This document shows positions 35,661-43,393 of a DNA stretch of 64,000 nt, piece by piece. Source of the DNA: Palsa-504 sp050011155 (GTDB taxonomy: Bacteria > Actinomycetota > Actinomycetes > Streptosporangiales > Streptosporangiaceae); contig JBEKJP010000023.1 in NCBI GenBank assembly GCA_050011155.1, forward strand, positions 1 to 64,000, given 5' to 3'. The notes under the pieces are model-generated. The model made no database searches and was not told where the DNA came from. It saw only the letters and a list, made by a program, of their open reading frames with translations. The position numbers were made by a program, and so were the translations under genes. Each line of letters starts with the position of its first letter. Within the stretch, counting starts at the first letter, position 1.

Positions 35661-37729
35661 TCGCCACCTCCGGTCGGCCCGGGTCTGTCGCCATACCGCG
35701 GGTCAGGGGACTTAGCCCGGTGCGACGGGCGAGCGGCCGGCCTGGGCGGCGAGCCGGTGCGCGGTCCGGCGGCCGGCTCGGCCACTGGCCGGCCGTGCCG
35801 GGGACCGGATCGCGTGGATCCCGCGGCCGGCCGCGGCCCGGTGTCGGGACGCGGCATCGGACCGGTATCCGGGCGGGGCATCGGGCCCGTGCCGACGCGG
35901 GGCATCGAGCCGGTGTCGGCCCGCGGTGCCCGGCCGCGGCCCGCGCGGGGCGCCGGGCCAGTACCGTGACGCGGCGGCTGACCACCGCCGACCCGCGGCA
36001 TCGGACCGGTATCCATCCGCGGCATCGGACCGGTGCCGGGACGCGGCATCGGACCGGTATCCATCCGCGGCATCGGACCGGTGCCGGCGCGCGGCATCGG
36101 ACCGGTGCCGACCCGGGGCATCGGCCCCGTACCCGGCCTCGGCGGAGGCGCAGGCGCAGGCGGCGGACCAGAATCGGCTCGCGGCATGGGACCCGTACCC
36201 ACGCGGGGTATCGGCCCCGTGCCGGGCGGGGGTCCGAGCTTAGGCTGCGGACCGGAACTACGGTCGGCCGGGCGCGGGGCCGCGGTTATCGCTGCCCGGG
36301 GCGGCGCGGGCTCCATCGGCCCGGGCCGAGGCGGACGGCCGCCGGGCGCGCCGCGGTCGGGCCCGCTGCGGTCGGGCCCGCTGCGGTCGGCATAGTCCTC
36401 GGGGTACGGAGACACGGGCTGGGCCCGCTGGTCCGACGGCCCGTACGGGTAGGAGGACAACGTGTCCTGAGGGACGTCGCCGTGCCCGCGCGGCGCGCCT
36501 TCGAACCGGGGCGGCCCATCGTACCCGGGCTCGTACCGCGGCTGCCTGGCCGGACCGGCCACGGCGGGCCGGGGCTGCTCTCCGGTCGTGTAGGGGCGGC
36601 CCCGCATTCCGTTCCGCGGGTCGTCGCCGTAGGGCGGCGCGCCCAGCGGCGTGAAGCCGAGGTCGCCGTAGGCGTCCGGAGCCGGGTTATAGGGGTCAGG
36701 GACGGCGCGGTAAGCCTGACCGTAGGCATCCGCAGCCGGAGGCGACCCCACGTAGGCCGGGACGCCGCCGTAATCCGGGGCAGCGTCGTAACCCTGAGCC
36801 GGCCCGAGCGCCGGGAACGGTCCGGAGGCCGGTGACTGGCCCGGCATCGGGAGCGCGGTCGCGGTCCACGAACCCGTACTGGCTCCCGCACCCAATCCGG
36901 CCGGAAGCACCTGGACGGTCGCGCCGAGCTGACCGCTGCTGAGCTGCGCCTGCGCCATCGCCATGGCCGCGGCGCGCATCGAAGGCGAGGCACCGGACCC
37001 GGCCCGGTCGACGCTCGGCGACGTGCTCAGCTTCTCTTTCGACCGCAGCGAGATGGCCAGGAACCTGAACGCCAGGCCGAGAGCGGCCACCGCGATCGCG
37101 AACCCGTAGCTCCAGTCGACGTACGGCTTGGCCGCGCGCCCGCCGAGCAGGCCGTGCACGACGCCGAAGACGAACGCCACGTACGAGCTGTAGTGAATAG
37201 CCCGCCAGCGCCAGGCCTTACCTTGCGTCGTGAACCGCTTACGGAGGATCCCCGTTATCACGAGCAGAAGGATCAGGTCGGACGCAATCGTGCCGAGGCC
37301 GATATAAAAAGTCCGGAACGGCGACAGGAACGGCACGACCGCGTCGATGACGTGCGCGCGCTGGGCCAGGATCTCGGTCGTGATGTGGATGATCAGGAAG
37401 GCCAGCGTGCCGAACGCGAAGGCACGGTGGATCGCCTGCGCCATCACCCGGTGGCCCGGTGTCATGACGATCCGGTCGACGGCCAGCAGCGATATCAGCA
37501 CCGATCCGGTCAGGCCGACCAGCGCGAGCACTCCGGCGTAGTAGAGCATGAAGTGCTGCGTAGCGGCATCGATGACGTGGCCGACCTTGGTGAAGGCCAG
37601 TACGGCGACGATGACCACGATGGCGGTGATCGAGACTGCGACGATCTTCCCCATGTGGTCGTCAACCGCTCCCGGTGCCCCCGAGTGCACACCCTGACGA
37701 CCGCGTGGACGGCCGACGGTCGTTGGCAC
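35651..37729 (-). CDS. Ferric reductase/cytochrome b-like membrane protein with repetitive tail
   Basis: A 692-residue protein. Residues about 28-235 contain six membrane segments of the ferric reductase-like/cytochrome b type with paired His suited to two b haems (IHRAFAFGTLAFLIIH and IHYSSYVAFVFGVVHG). From about 240 to the end it is a long Pro/Gly/Arg tail, with some 16 copies of an eight-residue unit near TGPMPRxx in the last 170 residues. AGGAGG lies 6 nt before the GTG at 37729. It is translated just ahead of the NuoF-like gene with a 10-bp overlap. The tail is probably cytoplasmic or peripheral and disordered; its purpose is unknown. Confidence 0.85.
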   Translation of the reverse strand: MPTTVGRPRGRQGVHSGAPGAVDDHMGKIVAVSITAIVVIVAVLAFTKVGHVIDAATQHFMLYYAGVLALVGLTGSVLISLLAVDRIVMTPGHRVMAQAIHRAFAFGTLAFLIIHITTEILAQRAHVIDAVVPFLSPFRTFYIGLGTIASDLILLLVITGILRKRFTTQGKAWRWRAIHYSSYVAFVFGVVHGLLGGRAAKPYVDWSYGFAIAVAALGLAFRFLAISLRSKEKLSTSPSVDRAGSGASPSMRAAAMAMAQAQLSSGQLGATVQVLPAGLGAGASTGSWTATALPMPGQSPASGPFPALGPAQGYDAAPDYGGVPAYVGSPPAADAYGQAYRAVPDPYNPAPDAYGDLGFTPLGAPPYGDDPRNGMRGRPYTTGEQPRPAVAGPARQPRYEPGYDGPPRFEGAPRGHGDVPQDTLSSYPYGPSDQRAQPVSPYPEDYADRSGPDRSGPDRGAPGGRPPRPGPMEPAPPRAAITAAPRPADRSSGPQPKLGPPPGTGPIPRVGTGPMPRADSGPPPAPAPPPRPGTGPMPRVGTGPMPRAGTGPMPRMDTGPMPRPGTGPMPRMDTGPMPRVGGGQPPRHGTGPAPRAGRGRAPRADTGSMPRVGTGPMPRPDTGPMPRPDTGPRPAAGSTRSGPRHGRPVAEPAAGPRTGSPPRPAARPSHRAKSPDPRYGDRPGPTGGGEWE
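35830..36240. repeat. 24-bp degenerate coding repeats
   Basis: The 3' part of the membrane protein gene is a run of about 16 imperfect 24-bp units (plus-strand core GGCATCGGACCGGT), each encoding one TGPMPRxx unit. It is a coding array, not a CRISPR: units are contiguous and degenerate at the last two codons. Confidence 0.85.
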
Positions 37730-37743
37730 GCGTAACCTCCTCA

Positions 37744-38365
37744 GGATCGTGATAGACGAGAGAAGACCAATTGCGACACGCAGAACGCTGGCTGATTGTC
37801 TTTAGTACCGGTTGCTCGTGGCCTAGCGACTATATCAGCGCGAATAACGCTTTGGCGGCAAAATGATCTACGGACGATTTCGGGCCGGTGAAGCAAGCGC
37901 GGAGCTGGCCCGCATCCGGATCGATGGTGTCTGGGGTCCGCCACGACGGGGACCAGCGACCGCCATGAGCCCTCCGACCGGCGCCCTCACGGGGCCGGGA
38001 TTCCAGGGCCGGAGCATCCTTGGGCCAGCAGGAATCTTGCGATATCCCAGCACGTTCCTCCTTCGCGCCACCCCGGCTCCGCATCTGTTATACCGCCCGC
38101 ACCAGCGGCAGATCTGCCAAACCGGCAAGCTCCCTGCTTACGGAACTCTTCCGGCAGCACACCTCTGCGTAGGCAAAAAGGCCTATTTACCGGCCCGGGA
38201 AATACGACATCTGGCACCACAAAGACAGGAACGACGCAGAAATCCGGAAGCGCCTCGGCCGGCAATTAGCCCGGCCCCTATCACCGCCCTTGGCGACCGC
38301 ACCACCCGCCGCGAGCCCCGGTAAGGAACCAGTAATCCTTCCGGCTGCTCTCCGTGGCGCGGTGA
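37744..38365. other. Upstream region of the redox pair; no gene seen
   Basis: About 620 bp without a supportable gene. Open frames exist on both strands but none has a ribosome site, domain or consistent codon bias. The left end should hold the promoter of the membrane protein gene. Nothing else is recognised. Confidence 0.5.
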
Positions 38366-39301
38366 CTACGCACTCACGGCGGCAGGGTCATATTCGACTA
38401 GTACTGGCAGGTGATCGGAGGCGGCCCGGGCCGGTGCCGTATCGATGACCCGGTGGATTCGCAACGCGGGGACCAGGTCAGCGGTCACCCGGACGGCGTC
38501 GATGCGCCGCCACACCCCGTGCGCGCCGTACGTATCGGAAGGATGGTGGCCGGTCGTGGGCTGCCAGGCGGCGCCGGTCGCCGCGGCCGCGTCGTGCAGG
38601 CCGCCGGCCCAGAGCACGTCCCCGGGCTCGCGGTCGGCCCAGTGCTCGCGCCGTCCCCGTTCGTCATAATTCCATTGACACTGGTAGATCATGTCGGCGA
38701 ACCACGCCACGCCGACGTAGGGGTCGGTCGGCTCGTACAGCGCCCCGGCCGCGTCCCGGTCCGCGGACTCGCTGTTCCAGTCCGCACCGACCAGCACCGG
38801 CGGCTCGTCGCGCGGGCGGGTGACCGCGGCCACCAGGCGTTCGTTCTGGTCCGCGCGCAGCCTGCGGCAGAACGGGCTGGCGTGGAAGGAGCCGTGCCTG
38901 ACCAGCGTGCCGCCCACGTCCAGGGTGACCAGGGCCAGGCCGTGCCAGAAGTCCCGGCCTCCGTAGCCGCGCAGCGAGCCGGGCACCGGCTGGATCCCGT
39001 CCCGCCACATCAGCCCTACGTGGTACCCGTGACCGCCGAACGCGACCGCGGCCTCAGAGCCGCCGTCCAGCCCCAAAACCTCGCAGTGCAGCCCCACGTC
39101 ACCAGCCAGCTGGCGGAGCCGCGCCGCCGCCGTCCCGGCGTCCGGCGCCAGGATCTCCTGGACGGCGAGCACGTCGGCGTCCAGGTCCCTGATCACCCCG
39201 GCGACCAGCTCGTAGTGCCGCCGGTCCTCCTCCGCGTCGGCCGCGAACAGGTCGAGCATGTTGTAGGTACCGAACCGTACCGTTCCCGAAGGCGTCAGCA
39301 T
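38366..39301 (-). CDS. Endonuclease/exonuclease/phosphatase family protein
   Basis: A 311-residue EEP-fold hydrolase. The metal-binding and catalytic motifs appear in order: FGTYNMLDLF (Asn), LAVQEIL (Glu), VRHGSFHASPF (His), VGADWNSES (Asp/Asn) and ASDHLPVLVEY (final Asp-His). The substrate could be a nucleic acid, phosphoester or sphingolipid; sequence does not decide. ATG at 39301 lies 5 bp after the asd stop, so it is probably translated from the ask-asd transcript; the longer TTG-started form is less likely. Confidence 0.85.
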   Translation of the reverse strand: MLTPSGTVRFGTYNMLDLFAADAEEDRRHYELVAGVIRDLDADVLAVQEILAPDAGTAAARLRQLAGDVGLHCEVLGLDGGSEAAVAFGGHGYHVGLMWRDGIQPVPGSLRGYGGRDFWHGLALVTLDVGGTLVRHGSFHASPFCRRLRADQNERLVAAVTRPRDEPPVLVGADWNSESADRDAAGALYEPTDPYVGVAWFADMIYQCQWNYDERGRREHWADREPGDVLWAGGLHDAAAATGAAWQPTTGHHPSDTYGAHGVWRRIDAVRVTADLVPALRIHRVIDTAPARAASDHLPVLVEYDPAAVSA

Positions 39302-39305
39302 CAGC

Positions 39306-40370
39306 CTAAGGGCGCGACCCAAGCTCCGCCGCCACCAGCTCGGCGATCTGCGCCGTGTTCAGCGCCGCGCCCTTGCGCAAGTTGTCGCCGCAGACGAACA
39401 GCTCGATGGTCTGCGGGTCGTCGAGCGACTGGCGGACCCGGCCGACCCAGGACGGGTCGGTGCCGACGACGTCGACCGGGGTGGGGAACTCGGACGCGGC
39501 CGGGTTGTCGGCCACCACGACCCCCGGCGCCATCCGCAGCGTCCGCCAGGCCTCCTCGCGGCTGACCGGCCGCGCGAAGGTGGCGTGCACCGCCACCGAG
39601 TGGGTGGTCACCACGGGCACCCGGACGCAGGTCGCGGAGACCTTCAGCCCGGGCAGGCCGAGGATCTTGCGCGACTCGTTGCGGATCTTCAGCTCCTCGG
39701 ACGACCAGCCGTCCGCCTTCAGCGAGCCCGCCCACGGCACCACGTTCATGGCCAGCGGCGCCGGGAACGGCCCGAGGTCGCCGACGGCCGCCCGCACGTC
39801 GCCGGCCCGCTGCCCGAGCGACCGGGTCCCGGCCACCTTGTCGAGCTGCGCGTAGAGCGTGTCGATGCCGGACTGGCCCGCGCCCGAGGCCGCCTGGTAC
39901 GAGGCGACCACCATCTCTTCCAGGCCGAACGCCCGGTGCAGCGCGCCCACCGCCACGATCAGCGACAGCGTGGTGCAGTTCGGGTTGGCGATGATGCCCT
40001 TCGGCCGACGGCGCACATCCGCGGGATTGACCTCAGGCACCACCAGCGGGACCTCGGGGTCCATCCGGAACGCGCCCGAGTTGTCGACCGCGACCGCGCC
40101 GTGCGCCGCCGCCACCGGCGCCCACTGCGCCGAGACCTCATCCGGCACGTCGAACATGGCCACGTCGATGCCGTCGAACGCGTCCTCGGAGAGCGCGACC
40201 ACCTCGGTCTCGTGCCCCCGCACGGTGAGCCGCCGCCCGGCCGAACGCGCCGAGGCGATCAGCCGGATCTCACCCCACACGTCTTCCCGGGTGGACAGCA
40301 GGTCGAGCATCACGGTGCCGACCGCGCCGGTCGCCCCGACGACAGCGAGCGAGGGACGGGAACCGCTCAT
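39306..40370 (-). CDS. Aspartate-semialdehyde dehydrogenase
   Basis: Reduces aspartyl phosphate to aspartate semialdehyde with NADPH in lysine, threonine, methionine and diaminopimelate synthesis. The 354-residue protein has the Rossmann motif VVGATGAVGTVMLDLL, the catalytic Cys in NPNCTTLSLIV near 131, the substrate segment SYQAASGAGQSG and the catalytic His in VVTTHSVAVH near 245. Its ATG overlaps the ask stop by 4 bp, the standard ask-asd coupling. Confidence 0.97.
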   Translation of the reverse strand: MSGSRPSLAVVGATGAVGTVMLDLLSTREDVWGEIRLIASARSAGRRLTVRGHETEVVALSEDAFDGIDVAMFDVPDEVSAQWAPVAAAHGAVAVDNSGAFRMDPEVPLVVPEVNPADVRRRPKGIIANPNCTTLSLIVAVGALHRAFGLEEMVVASYQAASGAGQSGIDTLYAQLDKVAGTRSLGQRAGDVRAAVGDLGPFPAPLAMNVVPWAGSLKADGWSSEELKIRNESRKILGLPGLKVSATCVRVPVVTTHSVAVHATFARPVSREEAWRTLRMAPGVVVADNPAASEFPTPVDVVGTDPSWVGRVRQSLDDPQTIELFVCGDNLRKGAALNTAQIAELVAAELGSRP

Positions 40371-40888
40371 CGGCCGGTCCCTCCGTAGACGACCGCCTCG
40401 ACCTGGTCGGAGTCGAGCTCGAAGGCCCGGTGCGCGGCCGTCACGGCCAGGTCGACGTCGTCTTGGTCCACCACGACCGAGATCCGGATCTCCGAAGTGG
40501 AGATCATCTCGATGTTCACGCCCGCGTCGGCCAGCGCGCTGAAGAACGTGGCGCTCACCCCGGGGTTGGACCGCATGCCCGCGCCGACCAGGGAGATCTT
40601 GCCGATCCGGTCGTCGTAGAGCAGGGATTCGAAGCCCATGGCCTCCTGGATCCCCTGCAGCGTGGTCATCGCGCGCTGGCCGTCGTCCCGGGGCAGCGTA
40701 AACGAGATGTCGGTCCGCCCGGTGGCCACCGCGGAGACGTTCTGCACGATCATGTCGATGTTGATGCCGGCCTCGGCGACGGCCTTGAAGATCCGCGCCG
40801 CCACGCCGATCCGGTCCGGCACGCCCACGACGGTGATCTTCGCCTCACTCCGGTCGTGTGCCACGCCGGAGATGATGGCCTGCTCCAT
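40367..40888 (-). CDS. Aspartokinase beta subunit (in-frame internal start)
   Basis: The same frame as ask, read from an internal ATG. GGAGG (complement of 40897-40901) precedes it by 8 nt, better placed than the signal of the full-length start. The product would be just the tandem ACT regulatory domains. Known for Corynebacterium and Bacillus aspartokinases; expression here is inferred. Confidence 0.65.
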   Translation of the reverse strand: MEQAIISGVAHDRSEAKITVVGVPDRIGVAARIFKAVAEAGINIDMIVQNVSAVATGRTDISFTLPRDDGQRAMTTLQGIQEAMGFESLLYDDRIGKISLVGAGMRSNPGVSATFFSALADAGVNIEMISTSEIRISVVVDQDDVDLAVTAAHRAFELDSDQVEAVVYGGTGR

Positions 40889-41647
40889 CTCGGTTGCCTC
40901 CGTAATCTCTTTCGCGTGTCCCTGGACCCAGCTGCCTGACCGGTTCGTGAAGGACGAACGCACGTGGATGGGGACCCCGTACCGCCGCGCGTACTCCACG
41001 CACCGCGGCATCAGGACCTTCGAGCCGCACGCGGCCATCTCGAGCATTTCCTCGTAGCTGATCCGCGGGATCCGCCGGGCGGTCCGCACGATGCGCGGGT
41101 CGGCGGTGAAGACGCCGTCCACGTCGGTGTAGATCTCGCACACGTCGGCGTGCAGCGCGGCGGCCAGCGCGACCGCGGTGGTGTCCGAGGCGCCGCGGCC
41201 CATCGTGGTGACGTCCTTGGTCGTCTGCGACACGCCCTGGAAACCGGCCACGATCGGGATCGCGCCGTCGGCCAGCGCGCCGGAGATCCGGCCCGGCTTG
41301 ATGTCGATGATGCGCGCCCGGCCGTGCACGTCGTCGGTGATCACGCCAGCCTGCGAGCCGGTGAACGAGCGCGCCTCCAGGCCCAGCGTGGCGATGGCCA
41401 TCGCCAGCAGCGCCATCGAGATCCGCTCCCCGGCGGTCAGCAGCATGTCGAGCTCGCGCGCGGGCGGCAGCGGGCTGACCTGGCCGGCCAGGTCCATCAG
41501 CTCGTCGGTCGAGTCGCCCATAGCCGACACGACCACCACCACCTGGTCGCCGCCCTTGCGGGTGGCCACGATCCGCTGCGCGACCCGCTTGATCCCGTCA
41601 GCGTCAGCGACCGAAGAGCCGCCGTACTTCTGCACCACGAGTGCCAC
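40367..41647 (-). CDS. Aspartokinase (alpha, with internal beta start)
   Basis: Phosphorylates aspartate, first step of the aspartate pathway. The 426-residue protein has the kinase domain (VQKYGGSSVADADGI at the N-terminus; DTTAVALAAALHADVCEIYT) and two ACT domains in the last 170 residues (ISGVAHDRSEAKITVVGVPD) that bind lysine/threonine. GTG at 41647 follows GGGGAGG at 12 nt. An internal ATG at 40888 with GGAGG 8 nt upstream would give a 173-residue beta subunit starting MEQAIISGV, as in Corynebacterium alpha2beta2 aspartokinases. Confidence 0.96.
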   Translation of the reverse strand: MALVVQKYGGSSVADADGIKRVAQRIVATRKGGDQVVVVVSAMGDSTDELMDLAGQVSPLPPARELDMLLTAGERISMALLAMAIATLGLEARSFTGSQAGVITDDVHGRARIIDIKPGRISGALADGAIPIVAGFQGVSQTTKDVTTMGRGASDTTAVALAAALHADVCEIYTDVDGVFTADPRIVRTARRIPRISYEEMLEMAACGSKVLMPRCVEYARRYGVPIHVRSSFTNRSGSWVQGHAKEITEATEMEQAIISGVAHDRSEAKITVVGVPDRIGVAARIFKAVAEAGINIDMIVQNVSAVATGRTDISFTLPRDDGQRAMTTLQGIQEAMGFESLLYDDRIGKISLVGAGMRSNPGVSATFFSALADAGVNIEMISTSEIRISVVVDQDDVDLAVTAAHRAFELDSDQVEAVVYGGTGR

Positions 41648-41726
41648 GGCCCCGCCGCACCTCCCCGTCAGCTCATCGATGGACCCGTTGATTTTATCTA
41701 CCGAACGAAGACGGTGCCCGCCCCGC

Positions 41727-42272
41727 TCATCCGCTCGTGCTCTCCTCGGTGACATCCAGGCTGGCGTGCGCGACCACGGCGTGCAGCGCGCGCAGCGCCG
41801 CCCCGCCGTGAGTGCCCCAGTGGTTGAAGTAGGAGTACTGCCACCACCACAGTGCCTCGAGCGTCCCCCCGGCCCGGTAGTGCTTCAGCCCGTGGATGAG
41901 GTCGGCGACCACGGCCGCGATGTCGTCCGAGATCCGGAACGGCAGGCACGTGGCGTCCTTGTACGGGTCGAACACCTCGGCGTACTCGTCCACCGCGGAC
42001 AGCCGCTCGGCCAGGGCGGTACGCAGCGTGTCCAGGTCCGGATCCTCGCCCACCTCGGGCTCCCAGTTGCCCGGCAGGATCACGTCGCTGCTGGCGCCGA
42101 GCTGCGCCCCGGCCAGCAGGATCTGGGATACCTCGAGCAGCAGCAGCGGGACGGTCTCGTCGCCGCCCCGGTAGGCCAGCGCCTCCACCCCGTCGATGAA
42201 GTTGGTCACGTTCACCGCGATCTGGTCCGCCAGCGGCCGCCATCCGCCCCCCTGAACAGGCGGTTCAGACAT
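41727..42272 (-). CDS. DUF5063 protein
   Basis: A 181-residue soluble helical protein of the DUF5063 family (NVTNFIDGVEALAYRGGDET; EALWWWQYSYFNHWGTHGGA). Function unknown. GGAG lies 8 nt before the ATG and its start overlaps the recR stop by 8 bp, so it is coexpressed with the recombination genes in a conserved actinobacterial arrangement. Confidence 0.85.
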   Translation of the reverse strand: MSEPPVQGGGWRPLADQIAVNVTNFIDGVEALAYRGGDETVPLLLLEVSQILLAGAQLGASSDVILPGNWEPEVGEDPDLDTLRTALAERLSAVDEYAEVFDPYKDATCLPFRISDDIAAVVADLIHGLKHYRAGGTLEALWWWQYSYFNHWGTHGGAALRALHAVVAHASLDVTEESTSG

Positions 42273-42864
42273 CAAGCAGTCTCCGTCCCTCGAAGGCGCG
42301 GCCCAGCGTCACCTCATCGGCGTACTCCAGGTCGCCCCCGACCGGCAAGCCGCTCGCGGGCCTGGTGACCCGCAAGCCCATCGGCTTGACCAGCCTAGCG
42401 AGAAAGGCGGCCGTCGCCTCCCCTTCGAGGTTGGGATCGGTGGCGAGTATCAGTTCTGTCACCGTTCCGTCAGTGAGCCGGGTCATCAGCTCCTTGATCC
42501 GCAGCTCGTCCGGGCCGACCCCGTCGATCGGGCTGATCGCCCCGCCGAGCACGTGGTAGCGGCCGCGGAACTCGCGGATCTTCTCCACCGCCGCCACGTC
42601 CTTGGGCTCCTCGACCACGCAGATCACGGTGAGGTCGCGCCGCGGGTCCAGGCAGATCCGGCACTCCTCCGCCTCGGCCACGTTGCCGCAGGTCTTGCAG
42701 AACCTGACCTTCTCGGTCACCTCGATCAGCGCGTCCGCGAGCCGCCTGACGTCGGCGTGGTCCGCGGCCAGCAGGTAAAAGGCGATCCGCTGGGCACCCT
42801 TGGGACCGACCCCGGGCAGCCGCCCGAGCTCGTCGATGAGGTTCTGGACAACCCCTTCGTACAC
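42265..42864 (-). CDS. Recombination mediator RecR
   Basis: A 199-residue RecR, which with RecO/RecF loads RecA on gapped DNA. Domains: helix-hairpin-helix (ELGRLPGVGPKGAQRIAFYL), the C4 zinc finger (CKTCGNVAEAEECRICLD, Cys near 57-72), and Toprim (VVEEPKDVAAVEKIREF; ILATDPNLEGEATAAFLARL). All key residues are intact. It follows ybaB by 8 bp. Confidence 0.97.
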   Translation of the reverse strand: MYEGVVQNLIDELGRLPGVGPKGAQRIAFYLLAADHADVRRLADALIEVTEKVRFCKTCGNVAEAEECRICLDPRRDLTVICVVEEPKDVAAVEKIREFRGRYHVLGGAISPIDGVGPDELRIKELMTRLTDGTVTELILATDPNLEGEATAAFLARLVKPMGLRVTRPASGLPVGGDLEYADEVTLGRAFEGRRLLDV

Positions 42865-42872
42865 GTCAGTCC

Positions 42873-43334
42873 CTAGGTGTTCGGCTTGTCCTCGTCGTCC
42901 GGGTCCTCGTCTTCGTAGGCCGCGCCACCGCCGAGGCCGAGACTGGACAGGTCAAGCCCGCCGGGCAGGTTGAGGCCGCCCCCGCCGGGCATGCCCGGCA
43001 TGCCTGGCACGCCGCCGCCCTGCATGGCCGCGGCGAACGGGCCCATCTGCTGCTGCTGCAGGTCCTCGGCCGCCCGGTAGGCGTCCCTGACCGCCGCGAG
43101 CACGAGATCGGCGATCGTCCGCGCCGTCTCCTCGGGATCGTCGGTATCCACCGCGCCCGCCGCGATGCTCAGGTCCATCAGCTCGCCCTGGCCGTTGACC
43201 GTGGCCTTGACCAGCCCACCGCCGGCCGTGCCGGTCACCTCGGCGTCCGCCAGCGCCTGCTGGGCATTCATCAGTTGTTCCTGCATCTGCTGCGCCGCGG
43301 CGAACAGCTGCTGCATATCCATCTGGGGTTCCAC
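42873..43334 (-). CDS. YbaB/EbfC nucleoid-associated protein
   Basis: A 153-residue DNA-binding protein of the YbaB family. The family core (MQQLFAAAQQMQEQLMNAQQ; VKATVNGQGELMDLSIA) spans residues 7-95; beyond it a Gly/Met/Pro-rich and acidic tail of about 55 residues is added (MPGMPGGGGLNLPGG). YbaB dimers coat DNA and are usually encoded between dnaX and recR as here. GGAGGG precedes the GTG start. Confidence 0.93.
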   Translation of the reverse strand: MEPQMDMQQLFAAAQQMQEQLMNAQQALADAEVTGTAGGGLVKATVNGQGELMDLSIAAGAVDTDDPEETARTIADLVLAAVRDAYRAAEDLQQQQMGPFAAAMQGGGVPGMPGMPGGGGLNLPGGLDLSSLGLGGGAAYEDEDPDDEDKPNT

Positions 43335-43393
43335 ATCGCCCTCCTACGCAGAGCCTACGACGAGCCTGGCGCGGTTTAACCGGTCCGCCGCGC

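Noticed and set aside
37863..38324. Rightward frame of about 150 codons in the gap before the redox pair
   Set aside because: No ribosome site, no domain, mixed codon use; treated as non-coding.
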